DNA of 64,000 bases from Deltaproteobacteria bacterium (GTDB lineage Bacteria; Myxococcota_A; UBA796; GCA-2862545). The notes under the pieces are model-generated. The model saw nothing but the letters and a program-made list of their open reading frames with translations, was not told the DNA's origin and did no database searches. The stretch's first letter is position 1. Each line of letters starts with the position of its first letter. Location: contig SBGP01000095.1 in NCBI GenBank assembly GCA_006226595.1, forward strand, positions 186,001 to 250,000, in the 5' to 3' direction. Made by a program: the position numbers and the translations under genes. This document shows positions 33,644 through 43,147 of this stretch, in pieces.

Positions 33644-35344
33644 TTGTCCGATCTGACCCTTCCTGCCTGGGCCGATGAGCTTCGTACGCGCTACCTCGCC
33701 GGCGAGGCCTCGATGTTCCTCGTGCACGGCAACGTGCGCGACCTCGTGCCGTGGACCGTCGACGGCAACACCGAGTGGGTCGACACCCGCACCTTCCTCG
33801 AGCGCTTCCTGTCCCGGACCCGCGAAGTCGTGGTCACCTACGACGTGAGCCAGGGCACGACCTTCCCCAGCCGCACGCACCAGCGTCGCTTCCAGACGGT
33901 GATCGACGCCGCCCGCGCGATGAAGGGCGAGCCCAAGCTCGACGAGCCGCCGCGCAGCCCGATCGAGGCGATTCCCGTCATCGAGCAGCTGATCACGAAC
34001 CCGACCGTGCCGAGCGGCGTGATCATCGACTTCTTCGAGATGATCGCTCCCCGCGGCGACGTGTCGTTCATGACCACCGGCGACCGCGCCAACCTCGTCA
34101 GCCTGCAGCGCTGGTCCAGCGACCCGGCCTTCCTGATGACCGACAACCTGGTCATCCTCGTTACCGAGCACCTCTCGGACATCGAGCGCCGCGTGCTCGC
34201 GAGCCCGCAGCTGTCCACGATCCTCGTGCCCTTCCCCGACCAGGCGACCCGCCTGGCCTTCCTCGAGGACGAGGACACCGCGGTGAAGATGGAGATGGAC
34301 CTGCCGGGCCTCGCCAAGGTCACCGCCGGCCTGTCGCTGATGCAGATGCGCAGCCTGCTCCGCGGGGCGCGCCAGACCGGCGAGACCATCACCTTCCGCA
34401 CCGTGTCCCGGCGCAAGAAGGCGATCATCGAGCAGGAGTGCAGCGGGCTCGTCGAGTTCGTCGACCCCGACCACAACTTCACCCACGTCGGCGGCATGGA
34501 GCGCGTGAAGCGCGACCTGATGCGCGTCGCGAACGCGGTGAAGCTCGGCCACACGAACCGCGTGCCGATGGGCATGATCTTCGTGGGCCCGATGGGCACC
34601 GGCAAGACCTTCGTCGCCGAGGCCTTCGCCGCCGAGTGCGGGCTGACCTGCCTCAAGTTCAAGAACTTCCGGGAGCGCTGGGTCGGCTCCACCGAGGGCA
34701 ACCTCGAGAAGATCCTCGATCTGGTCGATGCGCTCGGGTACGTCCTGCTCATCCTCGACGAGGCCGATCGCAGCCTGTCCTCCGGCGACAACGACGGTGG
34801 CACGAGCTCGCGGGTCATCGCCCGACTCAAGGAGTTCATGAGCGACACCAGCCACCGCGGCCGCGTCGTCATCCTGATGATGACCAACCGCCCCGACAAG
34901 CTGGACACCGATCTCAAGCGACCGGGCCGCTTCGACATGAAGATCCCGTTCTTCTTCCCCGAAGAGTCCAGCGAGCGGCAGCTGATCCTCGAGGCGCTGG
35001 TGCGCAAGAACAAGCTGATCCTCGCCGAAGGTCTCGACCTCGCGCACGCCGTGGCGGCCACCGAGGGCTACTCGGGCGCCGAGCTCGAGGCGGTGCTGCT
35101 CGCCGCCGCCGCGCGGGCGACCGAGAACGAGCGCGACGTGATCTCGCAGGAGGACCTCGACGGCGCCGCGGACGACGTGATTCCGAGCCGCGACACGCGC
35201 ATGCTCGAGTACATGGAGATGCTCGCCGTGTTCGAGGCGAGTGCGCGCCGCATGCTGCCGGAGCGGTATCAGGACCTCGATACAGAGGCCGTCCACGAGC
35301 GGCTGGACACGCTGCGCATGCAGCTCGGTCGACGCGCCCTGTAG
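33644..35344 (+). CDS. AAA ATPase, single FtsH/CDC48-type module
   Basis: The protein has 566 residues from a TTG placed 8 bases after GGAGG; a longer frame to 33548 is open but has no such site. The N-terminal 280 residues are an unfamiliar domain (WADELRTRYLAGEASMFLVHGNVRDLV). The AAA module then has Walker A GPMGTGKT (315-322), Walker B LLILDEAD (about 369-376), sensor 1 MMTNRPDKLD and the arginine-finger block LKRPGRFD, and the GYSGAELEAVL sensor 2 helix. There is no protease domain or membrane segment. It should be a cytoplasmic unfoldase or remodelling ATPase of unknown client, encoded just upstream of a kinase. Confidence 0.87.
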   Translation: MSDLTLPAWADELRTRYLAGEASMFLVHGNVRDLVPWTVDGNTEWVDTRTFLERFLSRTREVVVTYDVSQGTTFPSRTHQRRFQTVIDAARAMKGEPKLDEPPRSPIEAIPVIEQLITNPTVPSGVIIDFFEMIAPRGDVSFMTTGDRANLVSLQRWSSDPAFLMTDNLVILVTEHLSDIERRVLASPQLSTILVPFPDQATRLAFLEDEDTAVKMEMDLPGLAKVTAGLSLMQMRSLLRGARQTGETITFRTVSRRKKAIIEQECSGLVEFVDPDHNFTHVGGMERVKRDLMRVANAVKLGHTNRVPMGMIFVGPMGTGKTFVAEAFAAECGLTCLKFKNFRERWVGSTEGNLEKILDLVDALGYVLLILDEADRSLSSGDNDGGTSSRVIARLKEFMSDTSHRGRVVILMMTNRPDKLDTDLKRPGRFDMKIPFFFPEESSERQLILEALVRKNKLILAEGLDLAHAVAATEGYSGAELEAVLLAAAARATENERDVISQEDLDGAADDVIPSRDTRMLEYMEMLAVFEASARRMLPERYQDLDTEAVHERLDTLRMQLGRRAL

Positions 35345-35398
35345 CTCCGGTCCGACGCCCGTCAGCGCAAGCGTCCTTCCAGGCGGTAGACTGGGCCG

Positions 35399-38300
35399 AT
35401 GCCTCAACTCGGTCCTTTCGAGCTCTCGCACCCGCTGGACGAAGGCGGGCTGGCGTCGGTGTGGGCCGCCGTGCACCTGCCGACGCGCCTGCCGGTCGCG
35501 CTCAAGGTCCTGCACCCGGATCTCGACGACCGGGTGAGCAGCCGCGCGCTGCGCGACGAGCTGCGCGCCATGGCACGCTTGGAGCACCCCCACATCGTGC
35601 GCGTGCTCGACCGCGGGGTGGTGCCGCCAGGGCTCGATCCGCTCCCCGCCGGCGTTCCGTGGATGGCGCTGGAGTACGCCCCACACGGCTCGCTCCTCGA
35701 CCTCGGCAAGCCCATGCCCTGGCCGCAGATCCGGGCGTGGCTGCTCGAGCTGCTGTCGGCCCTCGGCCACGCGCACGCCCACGGCATCCTCCACCGCGAC
35801 GTGAAGCCTTCCAACGTGCTCATCGACGCACGTGGGCGCGCCAAGCTGTGTGACTTCGGCCTCGCCTCGGCCCTCGAGCCCGACGACGCGAGCCAGGAGG
35901 GCGGAACCCCGCGGTACATGGCCCCCGAGCAGTTCCTCAGCGACGCGGCCATGCAGGGCCCGTGGACGGACCTGTACAGCGTCGGCTGCCTGGCGTGGCG
36001 ACTGGTCACCGGGGCACCGCCCTTCACGAACCGCGGCTTCGACGCGCTCAAGGAAGCACACCTGCGCTACGAGCTGCCGCCGCTCGAGCCGTGGACGGCG
36101 ATTCCCGAGGATCTCGAGCTGTGGCTGCACACGCTGCTCGCCAAGGACCCCCGAGCGCGCTTCACCACCGCGCCCGACGCCGCATGGCACCTGCTCGACC
36201 TCGGCGAAGCCGCGATCCGGCCCGAGTTCCACGACGACCTCGGCGACTTCCTCGAGTCCGAGAGCGCCGAGTGGGATCCAGAACAGGCTCTCACCGAGCT
36301 CGCGGGCGACCCGCTCGGCGACCCGACTCCCGTGCCGATCGGCCCGTCCCCGCCGCCGTTTCCGCCTCTGGCCATGCCGCGCCGCACACCGCCGCCGAAG
36401 CGCACGGCCGCGGGCTTGCCCCTGTGGCACATGCGCCCGATCACGCTCTCGGGCCGCGAGGGCCTGAAGAAGAAGCTGTGGGAGGAGCTGTCCGAGGTGC
36501 ACCGCCACCGTCGCACCCGCGTGCTCTCGCTCAGCGGCGAGGCAGGCGTGGGCAAGGGCGAGCTGGCCACCTGGCTCGTCGAGCAGGCCCGCGAGTCCGG
36601 AGCCGCCGGTGCCCTGCGCGCCGTGCACAACGAGGTTCCCGGTGCCCACGACGGTCTGCTCGGCATGCTCCGACGGCACTTCCGCTGGACACCCGGCGAG
36701 CGTGCAGCCGTCGAGCGCGCCTTGCGGCGCCGCGGCGAAGAGGACGGCGATAGGATCGAGGCGCTGTGGCAGTGGATCGACACCGGCCGCTCGCCCGTAC
36801 AGCTTCGGCATCACCTGGTCGTCGAGCACTTCGGTCGCCTCGTCGCGGCGCGACCCTACGTGCTCGTCATCGAGGATGCGCAGTGGGCCGCGGACGCGAT
36901 CACCGCCTGCCATGCGATGCGAGCCGCCGGACTGCCCATCCTCGTGGTGCTCACGGTGGACGAGCGCGCGCTGCGCGACCGCCCGGTGGAGCGCCACCTG
37001 CTCCGCGAGCTGGCTCCCATCGAGTACCGCATCGAGGCGCTGACCGGCGAGACGGCCAAGCGCTTCGCTCGGTCCCTGCCCCTCCCGGCGGACGTCGCGG
37101 AACAGCTGGTCGAGCGGGCCCGGGGACGTCCGGTGTTCATCCACGAGCTCATCGCCGAGTGGGTCGCGAGCGGCACCCTCACCGCCGGACCGGACGGTCC
37201 CGTCCTCGCCTCCGACGCGCTGTGGAACATGCCCCGCGACATGGCCGACCTGTGGCGACGGCGCGTGGACCACGTCCTGCGCGGCCGCCCCGAGAGCGAC
37301 GCCATCGCCCTGGGCGTCGCGGCGGCCCTCGGTCGCGTGGTCCCGTGGGACGAGTGGCACGCGGCCTGCGCGTACGCGGGTGTTCCGGCGAGCTCGGTGC
37401 TGGTCGAGAAGCTCACCGACGCGGGCCTCGTGCGGCGCGCCTCGGGCAAGGACCCCGCGTGGAGCTTCACGCGCGCTTCGCTCCGCGATGCCCTCACCGA
37501 GCGCCTGGGTCCCGCTGCCCGAGACGTGCACCGAGCCTGCGCGCAGATGCTCGAGGCCATGGGCGGTGCCCCGATGCGAGTGGCGCGGCACCTGCTCGCC
37601 GCGCGGGACTACGACCAGGCCGTGCCCGCCCTCCTCGAGGGCGCCCGGGTGTCGCTCAGCCGCGGAGAGTACGCCGCTGCCGCCGAGGTGCTCGACCTCG
37701 CGCGACCGCACCTCCGCGACGACCGCACGCGCCTCGAGCTACGCTGCATCGAGACCTCCCTCGCCCACCGTCGCGGCGAGCGCGAGCGCGCCGGAGGCAT
37801 GGCGCTGGAGCTGCTCGAGTCCGCCGAAGCCCTGGGCGAGCTGCGCTTCCGCGTCGAGGCTCGCAGCCTGCTCCGCATCACCGCGCTCGCGAGCGGCGAC
37901 CAGTCCGAGGCCCTGTCGTGGGCGGAAGATGCCGCCGAGCTCGCCGAGGAGTCCGGCGAGGAGGCCCTGGTGGCCCGCACCGCTCTCGGGCTGGGCGACA
38001 TCCTGCTGCGGCTCGGGCGCACCCAGGAAGCCGAGCGTCCGCTACTCCGCGCATCGATCGCCACCAGTCCGCACACCGCCGTACTCGCGACCCTGCACCT
38101 CGCAGAGCTCGCGCGCAGCAAGGGCGAGTACGACGACGCCCTGCAGCGGGTCGCCGAGGCCCGTGACCTTGCCGAGGCCGAGGAGTCCGCCAGCGCTCGC
38201 GCGACCAGCGACCTCACCGAGGCCGAGATCAAGCGCTACCAGGGAGATCTCCCCGGCGCGGAGATCGCCTACGCCCGCGCCACCCGGCGCATGGATGCAC

Positions 38301-38722
38301 TCGGGGAGGTCGGCGCGCACGCCGCACGCATCGGCTGGGGACTCGCCCGGCTGCTCCAGGGCGATCTCGACGGGCTCATCGAGGTCGATGAGGGCCTCGA
38401 CCACGCCCGCACCCATGGCTTCCCCGGGTCCGAGGCCTACGCGCTGTGCGCTCGGGCCGTGTGGGCCGCCCAGCAGCCGGATGCGGCGGTGTTCAAGCAG
38501 GAACTGCTCGGCGCCGTCGAGCGCATCCACGAGCTCGACTACATCGAGCCCGACTTTGCCGAGGTCCTCGAGTCGGGCGCACGCCGGATGATGGACCTGG
38601 GCCGACCCTCGCGGGCCCAGCGGCTACGCGACGCCGCCGCGGACCTGTGGAAGTCGCTCGGCAAGGAGGAGCGCGCCGAGAAGGCCGAGGACCTGATCGC
38701 GCCGCCTCCCCGTCGTCGGTAG
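35399..38722 (+). CDS. Ser/Thr protein kinase fused to AAA ATPase and TPR repeats (copy 2)
   Basis: This 1107-residue protein is a full-length paralogue of the protein at 10.3 kb. Kinase: DEGGLASVWAA, ALKVLHP, LHRDVKPSN (His132), CDFGLASA (Asp152), GTPRYMAPEQ. The ATPase part has GEAGVGKG at 380-387, where the usual Ser/Thr after the lysine is Gly, so its Walker A is altered; LVIEDAQW serves as Walker B. TPR-like helices fill residues about 740-1107. The ATG is fixed by alignment with the paralogue (PQLGPFEL start). It is probably cytoplasmic and may sense protein partners through the TPRs. It follows the AAA gene by 54 bases. Confidence 0.88.
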   Translation: MPQLGPFELSHPLDEGGLASVWAAVHLPTRLPVALKVLHPDLDDRVSSRALRDELRAMARLEHPHIVRVLDRGVVPPGLDPLPAGVPWMALEYAPHGSLLDLGKPMPWPQIRAWLLELLSALGHAHAHGILHRDVKPSNVLIDARGRAKLCDFGLASALEPDDASQEGGTPRYMAPEQFLSDAAMQGPWTDLYSVGCLAWRLVTGAPPFTNRGFDALKEAHLRYELPPLEPWTAIPEDLELWLHTLLAKDPRARFTTAPDAAWHLLDLGEAAIRPEFHDDLGDFLESESAEWDPEQALTELAGDPLGDPTPVPIGPSPPPFPPLAMPRRTPPPKRTAAGLPLWHMRPITLSGREGLKKKLWEELSEVHRHRRTRVLSLSGEAGVGKGELATWLVEQARESGAAGALRAVHNEVPGAHDGLLGMLRRHFRWTPGERAAVERALRRRGEEDGDRIEALWQWIDTGRSPVQLRHHLVVEHFGRLVAARPYVLVIEDAQWAADAITACHAMRAAGLPILVVLTVDERALRDRPVERHLLRELAPIEYRIEALTGETAKRFARSLPLPADVAEQLVERARGRPVFIHELIAEWVASGTLTAGPDGPVLASDALWNMPRDMADLWRRRVDHVLRGRPESDAIALGVAAALGRVVPWDEWHAACAYAGVPASSVLVEKLTDAGLVRRASGKDPAWSFTRASLRDALTERLGPAARDVHRACAQMLEAMGGAPMRVARHLLAARDYDQAVPALLEGARVSLSRGEYAAAAEVLDLARPHLRDDRTRLELRCIETSLAHRRGERERAGGMALELLESAEALGELRFRVEARSLLRITALASGDQSEALSWAEDAAELAEESGEEALVARTALGLGDILLRLGRTQEAERPLLRASIATSPHTAVLATLHLAELARSKGEYDDALQRVAEARDLAEAEESASARATSDLTEAEIKRYQGDLPGAEIAYARATRRMDALGEVGAHAARIGWGLARLLQGDLDGLIEVDEGLDHARTHGFPGSEAYALCARAVWAAQQPDAAVFKQELLGAVERIHELDYIEPDFAEVLESGARRMMDLGRPSRAQRLRDAAADLWKSLGKEERAEKAEDLIAPPPRRR

Positions 38723-38773
38723 CCTCCTGGGAATGTTCCGTGGACATGGCCGTATGCTGGTCCTGGAGCTCAC

Positions 38774-39634
38774 ATGACCCCTGTCGCCTGGCGCTTCTAC
38801 GCCCTCTCTCTGCTCGGTGCCGTGCTCGTCGCCCTGCCGTTCGGCCTCACCGGCACCCCGTTCTCGGGTGTGCCCGGCACCCTCGGCGGCGTGGTGATGA
38901 TGTTCGCCCCGCTCATCGCTGTGCTCGTGCTGTGGCGCCGTGGCGAGATCGACCTCGCCGAGACGCTGCCCATGCACCCGACCTCGTGGGCGTGGATGGG
39001 CATCGCGTTGGTCCTGCCCGTCGCGATCAACCTGCTCGTCGCGTACGCCGCGCTGCTGTGGCCCGGCGTGGAGGCCGCCAGCGGGTGGGAGGCGGTGTTC
39101 GCGCGCGCCGAGGGGCTGATCCCGCCAGAGGAGATCGAGGCGCAGATGGCCGAGCTCGAGGGCGTGCCGCCGGTGCCGGTGTCCGTCCTCTCGGCGTTGT
39201 TCGCCGGGCTCACGATCAACGGCATCGCGGCATTCGGCGAGGAAGCGGGATGGCGCGGGCTGATGCACCGAGAGCTGCGCCACCTCGATCCCTGGCGCCT
39301 GGCCGTGCTCACCGGCCTGCTCTGGGGGCTGTGGCACGCCCCCGTGCACCTGCTTGGCTACAACTACCCACAGCACCCGCTGATCGGCGTGTTCCTGTTT
39401 CCGGTCGTGCTCGCGCTGCTCTCCCCGTGGATGACGCTGGTGCGCATGAAGAGCGGCTCGGTGTACAGCGCGGCCCTGTTCCACGGCGCGTTCAATGGGT
39501 CGGCCGGCCTCGCATTCCTCGTCGCGAGCGGCGGCGACGACCTCACCGTCGGCCCAGGCTCGCTCACCGCAGTGGCTGTGCTGCTCATCCTCGATCTCGT
39601 GTTGCTCGCGGTGTGGCGCCCGACCGCCGAGTGA
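38774..39634 (+). CDS. CPBP family intramembrane glutamic protease
   Basis: This 286-residue protein has about eight hydrophobic segments and the three CPBP/Rce1 motifs in order: EEAGWRG (residues about 157-163), WHAPVH (about 187-192) and HGAFN (about 237-241). Enzymes of this family cleave within the membrane; in bacteria, members process peptides or confer self-immunity to bacteriocins. It is located in the inner membrane. There is no peptide gene next to it to suggest a substrate. It is read in the same direction as, and shortly before, the saccharopine-dehydrogenase-like gene. Confidence 0.88.
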   Translation: MTPVAWRFYALSLLGAVLVALPFGLTGTPFSGVPGTLGGVVMMFAPLIAVLVLWRRGEIDLAETLPMHPTSWAWMGIALVLPVAINLLVAYAALLWPGVEAASGWEAVFARAEGLIPPEEIEAQMAELEGVPPVPVSVLSALFAGLTINGIAAFGEEAGWRGLMHRELRHLDPWRLAVLTGLLWGLWHAPVHLLGYNYPQHPLIGVFLFPVVLALLSPWMTLVRMKSGSVYSAALFHGAFNGSAGLAFLVASGGDDLTVGPGSLTAVAVLLILDLVLLAVWRPTAE

Positions 39635-39650
39635 CGATATCGACCCGGGC

Positions 39651-40832
39651 ATGAAGCCCTACGATCTCGTGCTCTTCGGGGCGACCGGATTCACCGGACG
39701 CCAGGCCGCTCACCTCCTCGCCGAAGAGGCGGGGGACCTCAAGTGGGCGATTGCCGGTCGCAACGCCGACAAGCTCGCGGCGCTCGCCGCCGAGCTGCCC
39801 GTCGAGGTGGACCAGATCGTCGCCGATGGACGCGATGCCGCAGCGATGAGCAAGCTCGCCGCCTCGACCCGCGTCGTCGCGAGCACCGCGGGCCCGTTCT
39901 CGCTGTACAGCGACGCGCTGGTCGCCGCGTGCGTGCTCCACCACACCCACTACGCCGACATCACCGGCGAGACGCCGTGGGTGCGCCGGCTCATCGACGC
40001 CCACCACGCCAAGGCCGAGGCCGACGGCACCCGCATCGTCCCGATGTGCGGCTTCGACAGCGTGCCCTCCGACCTCGGCGCGTGGCTCGTCGCCAAGGCC
40101 CTTGCCGACAAGGGCGAGCAGACCCGCGAGGTGCGCGCCGCGTTCAAGATGAAGAGCGGCATGGTCAACGGCGGCACCCTGGCCTCGACCCTCGCCATCG
40201 CCGAGCAGGAGGGCAGCCGCGCGTTCACCGACCCGGTGTTCCTGCACCCCGCGCCGCTGCGCACCAAGGCCGAGCGGCTGCGCCACAAGGACGACATGCG
40301 CATCCGTCACGACGAGCGCCTCGGTGTGGTCACCGCCCCGTTCGTGATGGCGCCGGTGAACACCCGCGTCGTGCGTCGCAGCGCCGCCCTGCTCGACGCG
40401 AGCGGCCACGGCTACGGACCCGAGTTCACCTACCAGGAATACCTCGGGCTCAAGACGCGCCGGCAGGCATGGGCCATGGCCCTCGGGCTCGGCGGGCTCG
40501 GCAGCCTGCTGATGATCGGCCCCGGCCGCGCCCTGGTGCGCATGCTCGGCCCCGACCCGGGCCAGGGACCGACCCAGGAAGACATCGACAACGGCTACTC
40601 TGCGGCCACCCACGTCGGCGAAGGCAGCGGCGGCAGCCTGGTCACCGCCAAGCTCCGCTACGCCGGTGACCCCGCGAACAAGGCCACCGTGCGCTTCCTG
40701 GTGTCCTCGGCGCTGCTGTTGTGCGGAGACACCCTCGACTCCCAGGGCGGCGTGATCACCCCCGCCGTGGCCTTCGGCGGGCAACTGGTCGAGCACCTGC
40801 GGGACCACGGCGTGCAGTGGGACGTGACCTGA
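39651..40832 (+). CDS. Saccharopine dehydrogenase-like / trans-acting enoyl reductase-like oxidoreductase
   Basis: This 393-residue protein starts with a Rossmann fold MKPYDLVLFGATGFTGRQA (GATGFTG at 10-16). It contains STAGPFSLY at about 84-92, the segment YADITGE and the block MCGFDSVPSDLG, all typical of the saccharopine dehydrogenase-like family to which mycobacterial trans-acting enoyl reductases belong. The real substrate in bacteria is usually unknown; lipid-related roles are common. A weak hydrophobic segment (about 282-298, GLGGLGSLLMIGPGRAL) could associate with the membrane. The AlkB-like gene overlaps its end. Confidence 0.83.
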   Translation: MKPYDLVLFGATGFTGRQAAHLLAEEAGDLKWAIAGRNADKLAALAAELPVEVDQIVADGRDAAAMSKLAASTRVVASTAGPFSLYSDALVAACVLHHTHYADITGETPWVRRLIDAHHAKAEADGTRIVPMCGFDSVPSDLGAWLVAKALADKGEQTREVRAAFKMKSGMVNGGTLASTLAIAEQEGSRAFTDPVFLHPAPLRTKAERLRHKDDMRIRHDERLGVVTAPFVMAPVNTRVVRRSAALLDASGHGYGPEFTYQEYLGLKTRRQAWAMALGLGGLGSLLMIGPGRALVRMLGPDPGQGPTQEDIDNGYSAATHVGEGSGGSLVTAKLRYAGDPANKATVRFLVSSALLLCGDTLDSQGGVITPAVAFGGQLVEHLRDHGVQWDVT

Positions 40833-41404
40833 GCCTCCCGGGCACCGCGCTCGAGCTCGACCCGGACTTCCTCGACCCCGAGGAGGCCGACCAGGCCCTG
40901 GCCACGCTCCTCGACCTGCCGTGGCGCGCCGACAGCATCGTGCTCTTCGGCAAGCGTCATCCCCTGCCCCGCCTGCATCAGTGGTTCGGCGACCCGGGCC
41001 TCGCGTACACGTGGAGCGGGCTGCGCATGGAGCCGGTGCCGTGGACGCCAGCGCTGGCCGCGCTGCGTGACCGGGTGTCCGCTCGCTGCGGTGTCGCGTT
41101 CAACACCGTGCTCGCGAACCTGTACCGCGACGGCCAGGACGCCATGGGCTGGCATGCGGACGACGAGGACGAGCTCGGTCCAGAGCCGGTGATCGCGAGC
41201 CTGTCGCTGGGCGCGACGCGCGACTTTCAGCTCAAGCACCGCACCCTGGACCTGCCGACGTGGACGCTGCCGCTGACCCACGGCAGCCTGCTCGTGATGT
41301 CCGGCACGACGCAGGCCAGCGCAAAGCACGCGCTGCCGAGGCGCAAGCGCTGTCAAGACCCCCGCATCAACCTCACCTTCCGACGGATCGTGCATCGCTC
41401 GTAA
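40817..41404 (+). CDS. AlkB-like 2-oxoglutarate/Fe(II) dioxygenase (nucleic acid dealkylation)
   Basis: The protein has 195 residues from a GTG that overlaps the previous gene by 16 bases; a CTG in a CTGA overlap at 40829 is an alternative. It shows the AlkB core: NLYRDGQDAMGWHADDE, giving the iron-binding His and Asp (HxD), LSLGATRDFQL, and HGSLLVMSG with the distal His in KHALP, ending with RINLTFR, whose arginines bind 2-oxoglutarate. This is the ALKBH2/3-like bacterial type that repairs alkylated bases by oxidative demethylation. It is about the usual length for the family. Confidence 0.88.
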   Translation: MGRDLSLPGTALELDPDFLDPEEADQALATLLDLPWRADSIVLFGKRHPLPRLHQWFGDPGLAYTWSGLRMEPVPWTPALAALRDRVSARCGVAFNTVLANLYRDGQDAMGWHADDEDELGPEPVIASLSLGATRDFQLKHRTLDLPTWTLPLTHGSLLVMSGTTQASAKHALPRRKRCQDPRINLTFRRIVHRS

Positions 41405-41447
41405 GCCGAGCCCGGGTCCGCCGTTCGCCTCCCCACCCGGAGGCCCC

Positions 41448-42002
41448 ATGCTGTGGCTGTTCACGACCCTCGCCCTTGCCGGGCATCCCATCGCCGAGGC
41501 CCAGGAGGCCTGGATCGAGGCGGTGCCCACGCTTGCGAAGAAGGCCTGCCGAGGCGACGGCGCGGCCGACTGCCGCCACCAGGTCGCCCGCGACCTGACG
41601 CAGGTGCTCACCGACGCCGACCGCTTCGAGCTCCGCGAGCAGCTCTCCGCGCGACCCGCACTGGCCGAGGCCCTCGCATGGACCGAGCAGCCGGAGGTGA
41701 TGGACTGGCTGTTCGAGCACTACGAGGACTGCCTCGCCGCGCAGTCCGCCCACCTCGCGACCGAGGCCCCCGCATGGGCCGCGCGCACCTGCCCGAAGCA
41801 GGACGCGACGTGTGCGGAGACGCGGACACAGTGGGTGCGCGCCCTGGTCTCGCCCGACGCACAGGTCGACGCCGACGAGGCCGCGAACGCGCTCGACGAG
41901 CTGCCGGACGACCCGCTCACAGCGCTTCTCCACGCGGCGATCGAGGGTCGATGCGCACCCGAGGGCGTCACCGCCGCCGGGCTGCGCGCCGCACGCCGCT
42001 AG
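41448..42002 (+). CDS. Secreted hypothetical protein with conserved cysteines
   Basis: This 184-residue protein has a signal peptide (MLWLFTTLALAGHPIAEA, cleavage near 17-18) and a helical mature domain with seven cysteines (for example KKACRGDGAADC and TCPKQDATC), compatible with disulfide bonds in the periplasm. I recognise no family. The last four bases overlap the convergent tryptophan dioxygenase gene. Confidence 0.65.
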   Translation: MLWLFTTLALAGHPIAEAQEAWIEAVPTLAKKACRGDGAADCRHQVARDLTQVLTDADRFELREQLSARPALAEALAWTEQPEVMDWLFEHYEDCLAAQSAHLATEAPAWAARTCPKQDATCAETRTQWVRALVSPDAQVDADEAANALDELPDDPLTALLHAAIEGRCAPEGVTAAGLRAARR

Positions 42003-43102
42003 CCCGCGAAGCCGTACAGCTTCGGGTTCTCGAGCGGCGGCAGGGCCGACTTCGGGAGGAGCGCGGTGCGGATCGCCCACAGATCGACGAACACCCGGTA
42101 GGACAGCGTCTTGTCGAGGTAGCCGACGCCCTCGGAGCCGCCGGTGCCCGGACGACGCCCGATGATGCGCTCGACCATGCGCGCGTGGCGGTTGCGGAAC
42201 AGCAGCAGCTGCTGCTCCATCTGCACGATGAGGTCGAGGAGCAGGCGGGGCCACGCGAGCAGCGGCAGCTCGCGGTAGGACTCGATGAACAGCACGGCGG
42301 CGCGGATCCGGCGAATGCGAGGCCGCTCGCCCTCGTCGATGTCCTCGGCGAACAGGAAGCGGCGGGCATGGGTGCGCGTGGCATCGACGCGAACCTGCAG
42401 CGTCTCGCGCTTCTCTTCACCCAGCGCCGCGACGAGCCGCTCCAGACCGGCATCGTGGGACTTGTCCGCCGCGTCGAGGTAGGCCTCGAGGAAGTCGGTC
42501 ACCACCTGTTCGTCGTTGGCGTCGTCGGGCTGCGAGCCCTGGATCGGCGTGCGGTACAGCCACTCGTTGAGCGCCTCGAGCACCGAGAGCTCGCTGCGGG
42601 CCTGAACGATGCGCTTCCACGCCAGGCGACCGGCGTTCGTCTCGCGGCCCATCTCGCGGATGTGCTCGAGCGGATCGACCTTGCCGTAGAGGATGCGCTG
42701 GCTCTCGTCGAGGCCGAGCAGGATCTCCATCTCGCGCATCTGGAAGGACTGGAAGCCACTGGAAGGCACGAGCTTGTCGCGGAACGCGAGGAAGTCCTGC
42801 GGCGTGAGCGTCTCCATCACATCGAACTGGTCGACGCACAGCGAGAGGATGCGACTCACGCGGCGAAGGTGATGTGCGACTCGCGGGATGACCTCTTCGG
42901 CGACCGTGGGCTTGGCGAGCTCGTCACGGGCGAGGCGGATGCTGCGAATCACCAGCTTGAACCACAGCTCGTAGACCTGGTGGACGATGATGAAGTGCAG
43001 CTCGTCGGGGAGCAGGCCATCCTCGGTCTCGTCGAGTCCCGACTGGAGATCGAGCAGCTGATCGAGCTTGAGGTAGTCCCAGTAGGAAGGGGTCGAGGCC
43101 AT
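41999..43102 (-). CDS. Tryptophan 2,3-dioxygenase
   Basis: This 367-residue protein catalyses oxidative ring opening of L-tryptophan to N-formylkynurenine, the first step of the kynurenine pathway, using heme. Diagnostic blocks: YWDYLKLDQLLDLQ at the N-terminus, HFIIVHQVYELWFK (distal His and substrate contacts), GFQSFQMREMEILLGL, RNRHARMVERIIG with the proximal heme His, and GTGGSEGVGYL. The start at 43102 gives MASTPSYWDYL; a longer frame upstream is not supported by the family. No formamidase or kynureninase is next to it. It is somewhat longer than the short bacterial TDO type because of an extended middle region. Confidence 0.92.
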   Translation of the reverse strand: MASTPSYWDYLKLDQLLDLQSGLDETEDGLLPDELHFIIVHQVYELWFKLVIRSIRLARDELAKPTVAEEVIPRVAHHLRRVSRILSLCVDQFDVMETLTPQDFLAFRDKLVPSSGFQSFQMREMEILLGLDESQRILYGKVDPLEHIREMGRETNAGRLAWKRIVQARSELSVLEALNEWLYRTPIQGSQPDDANDEQVVTDFLEAYLDAADKSHDAGLERLVAALGEEKRETLQVRVDATRTHARRFLFAEDIDEGERPRIRRIRAAVLFIESYRELPLLAWPRLLLDLIVQMEQQLLLFRNRHARMVERIIGRRPGTGGSEGVGYLDKTLSYRVFVDLWAIRTALLPKSALPPLENPKLYGFAG

Positions 43103-43147
43103 GTCCGGGCTCCAGTGATAGGGTGCGGGCGCAACCGGGGGCGAAAC

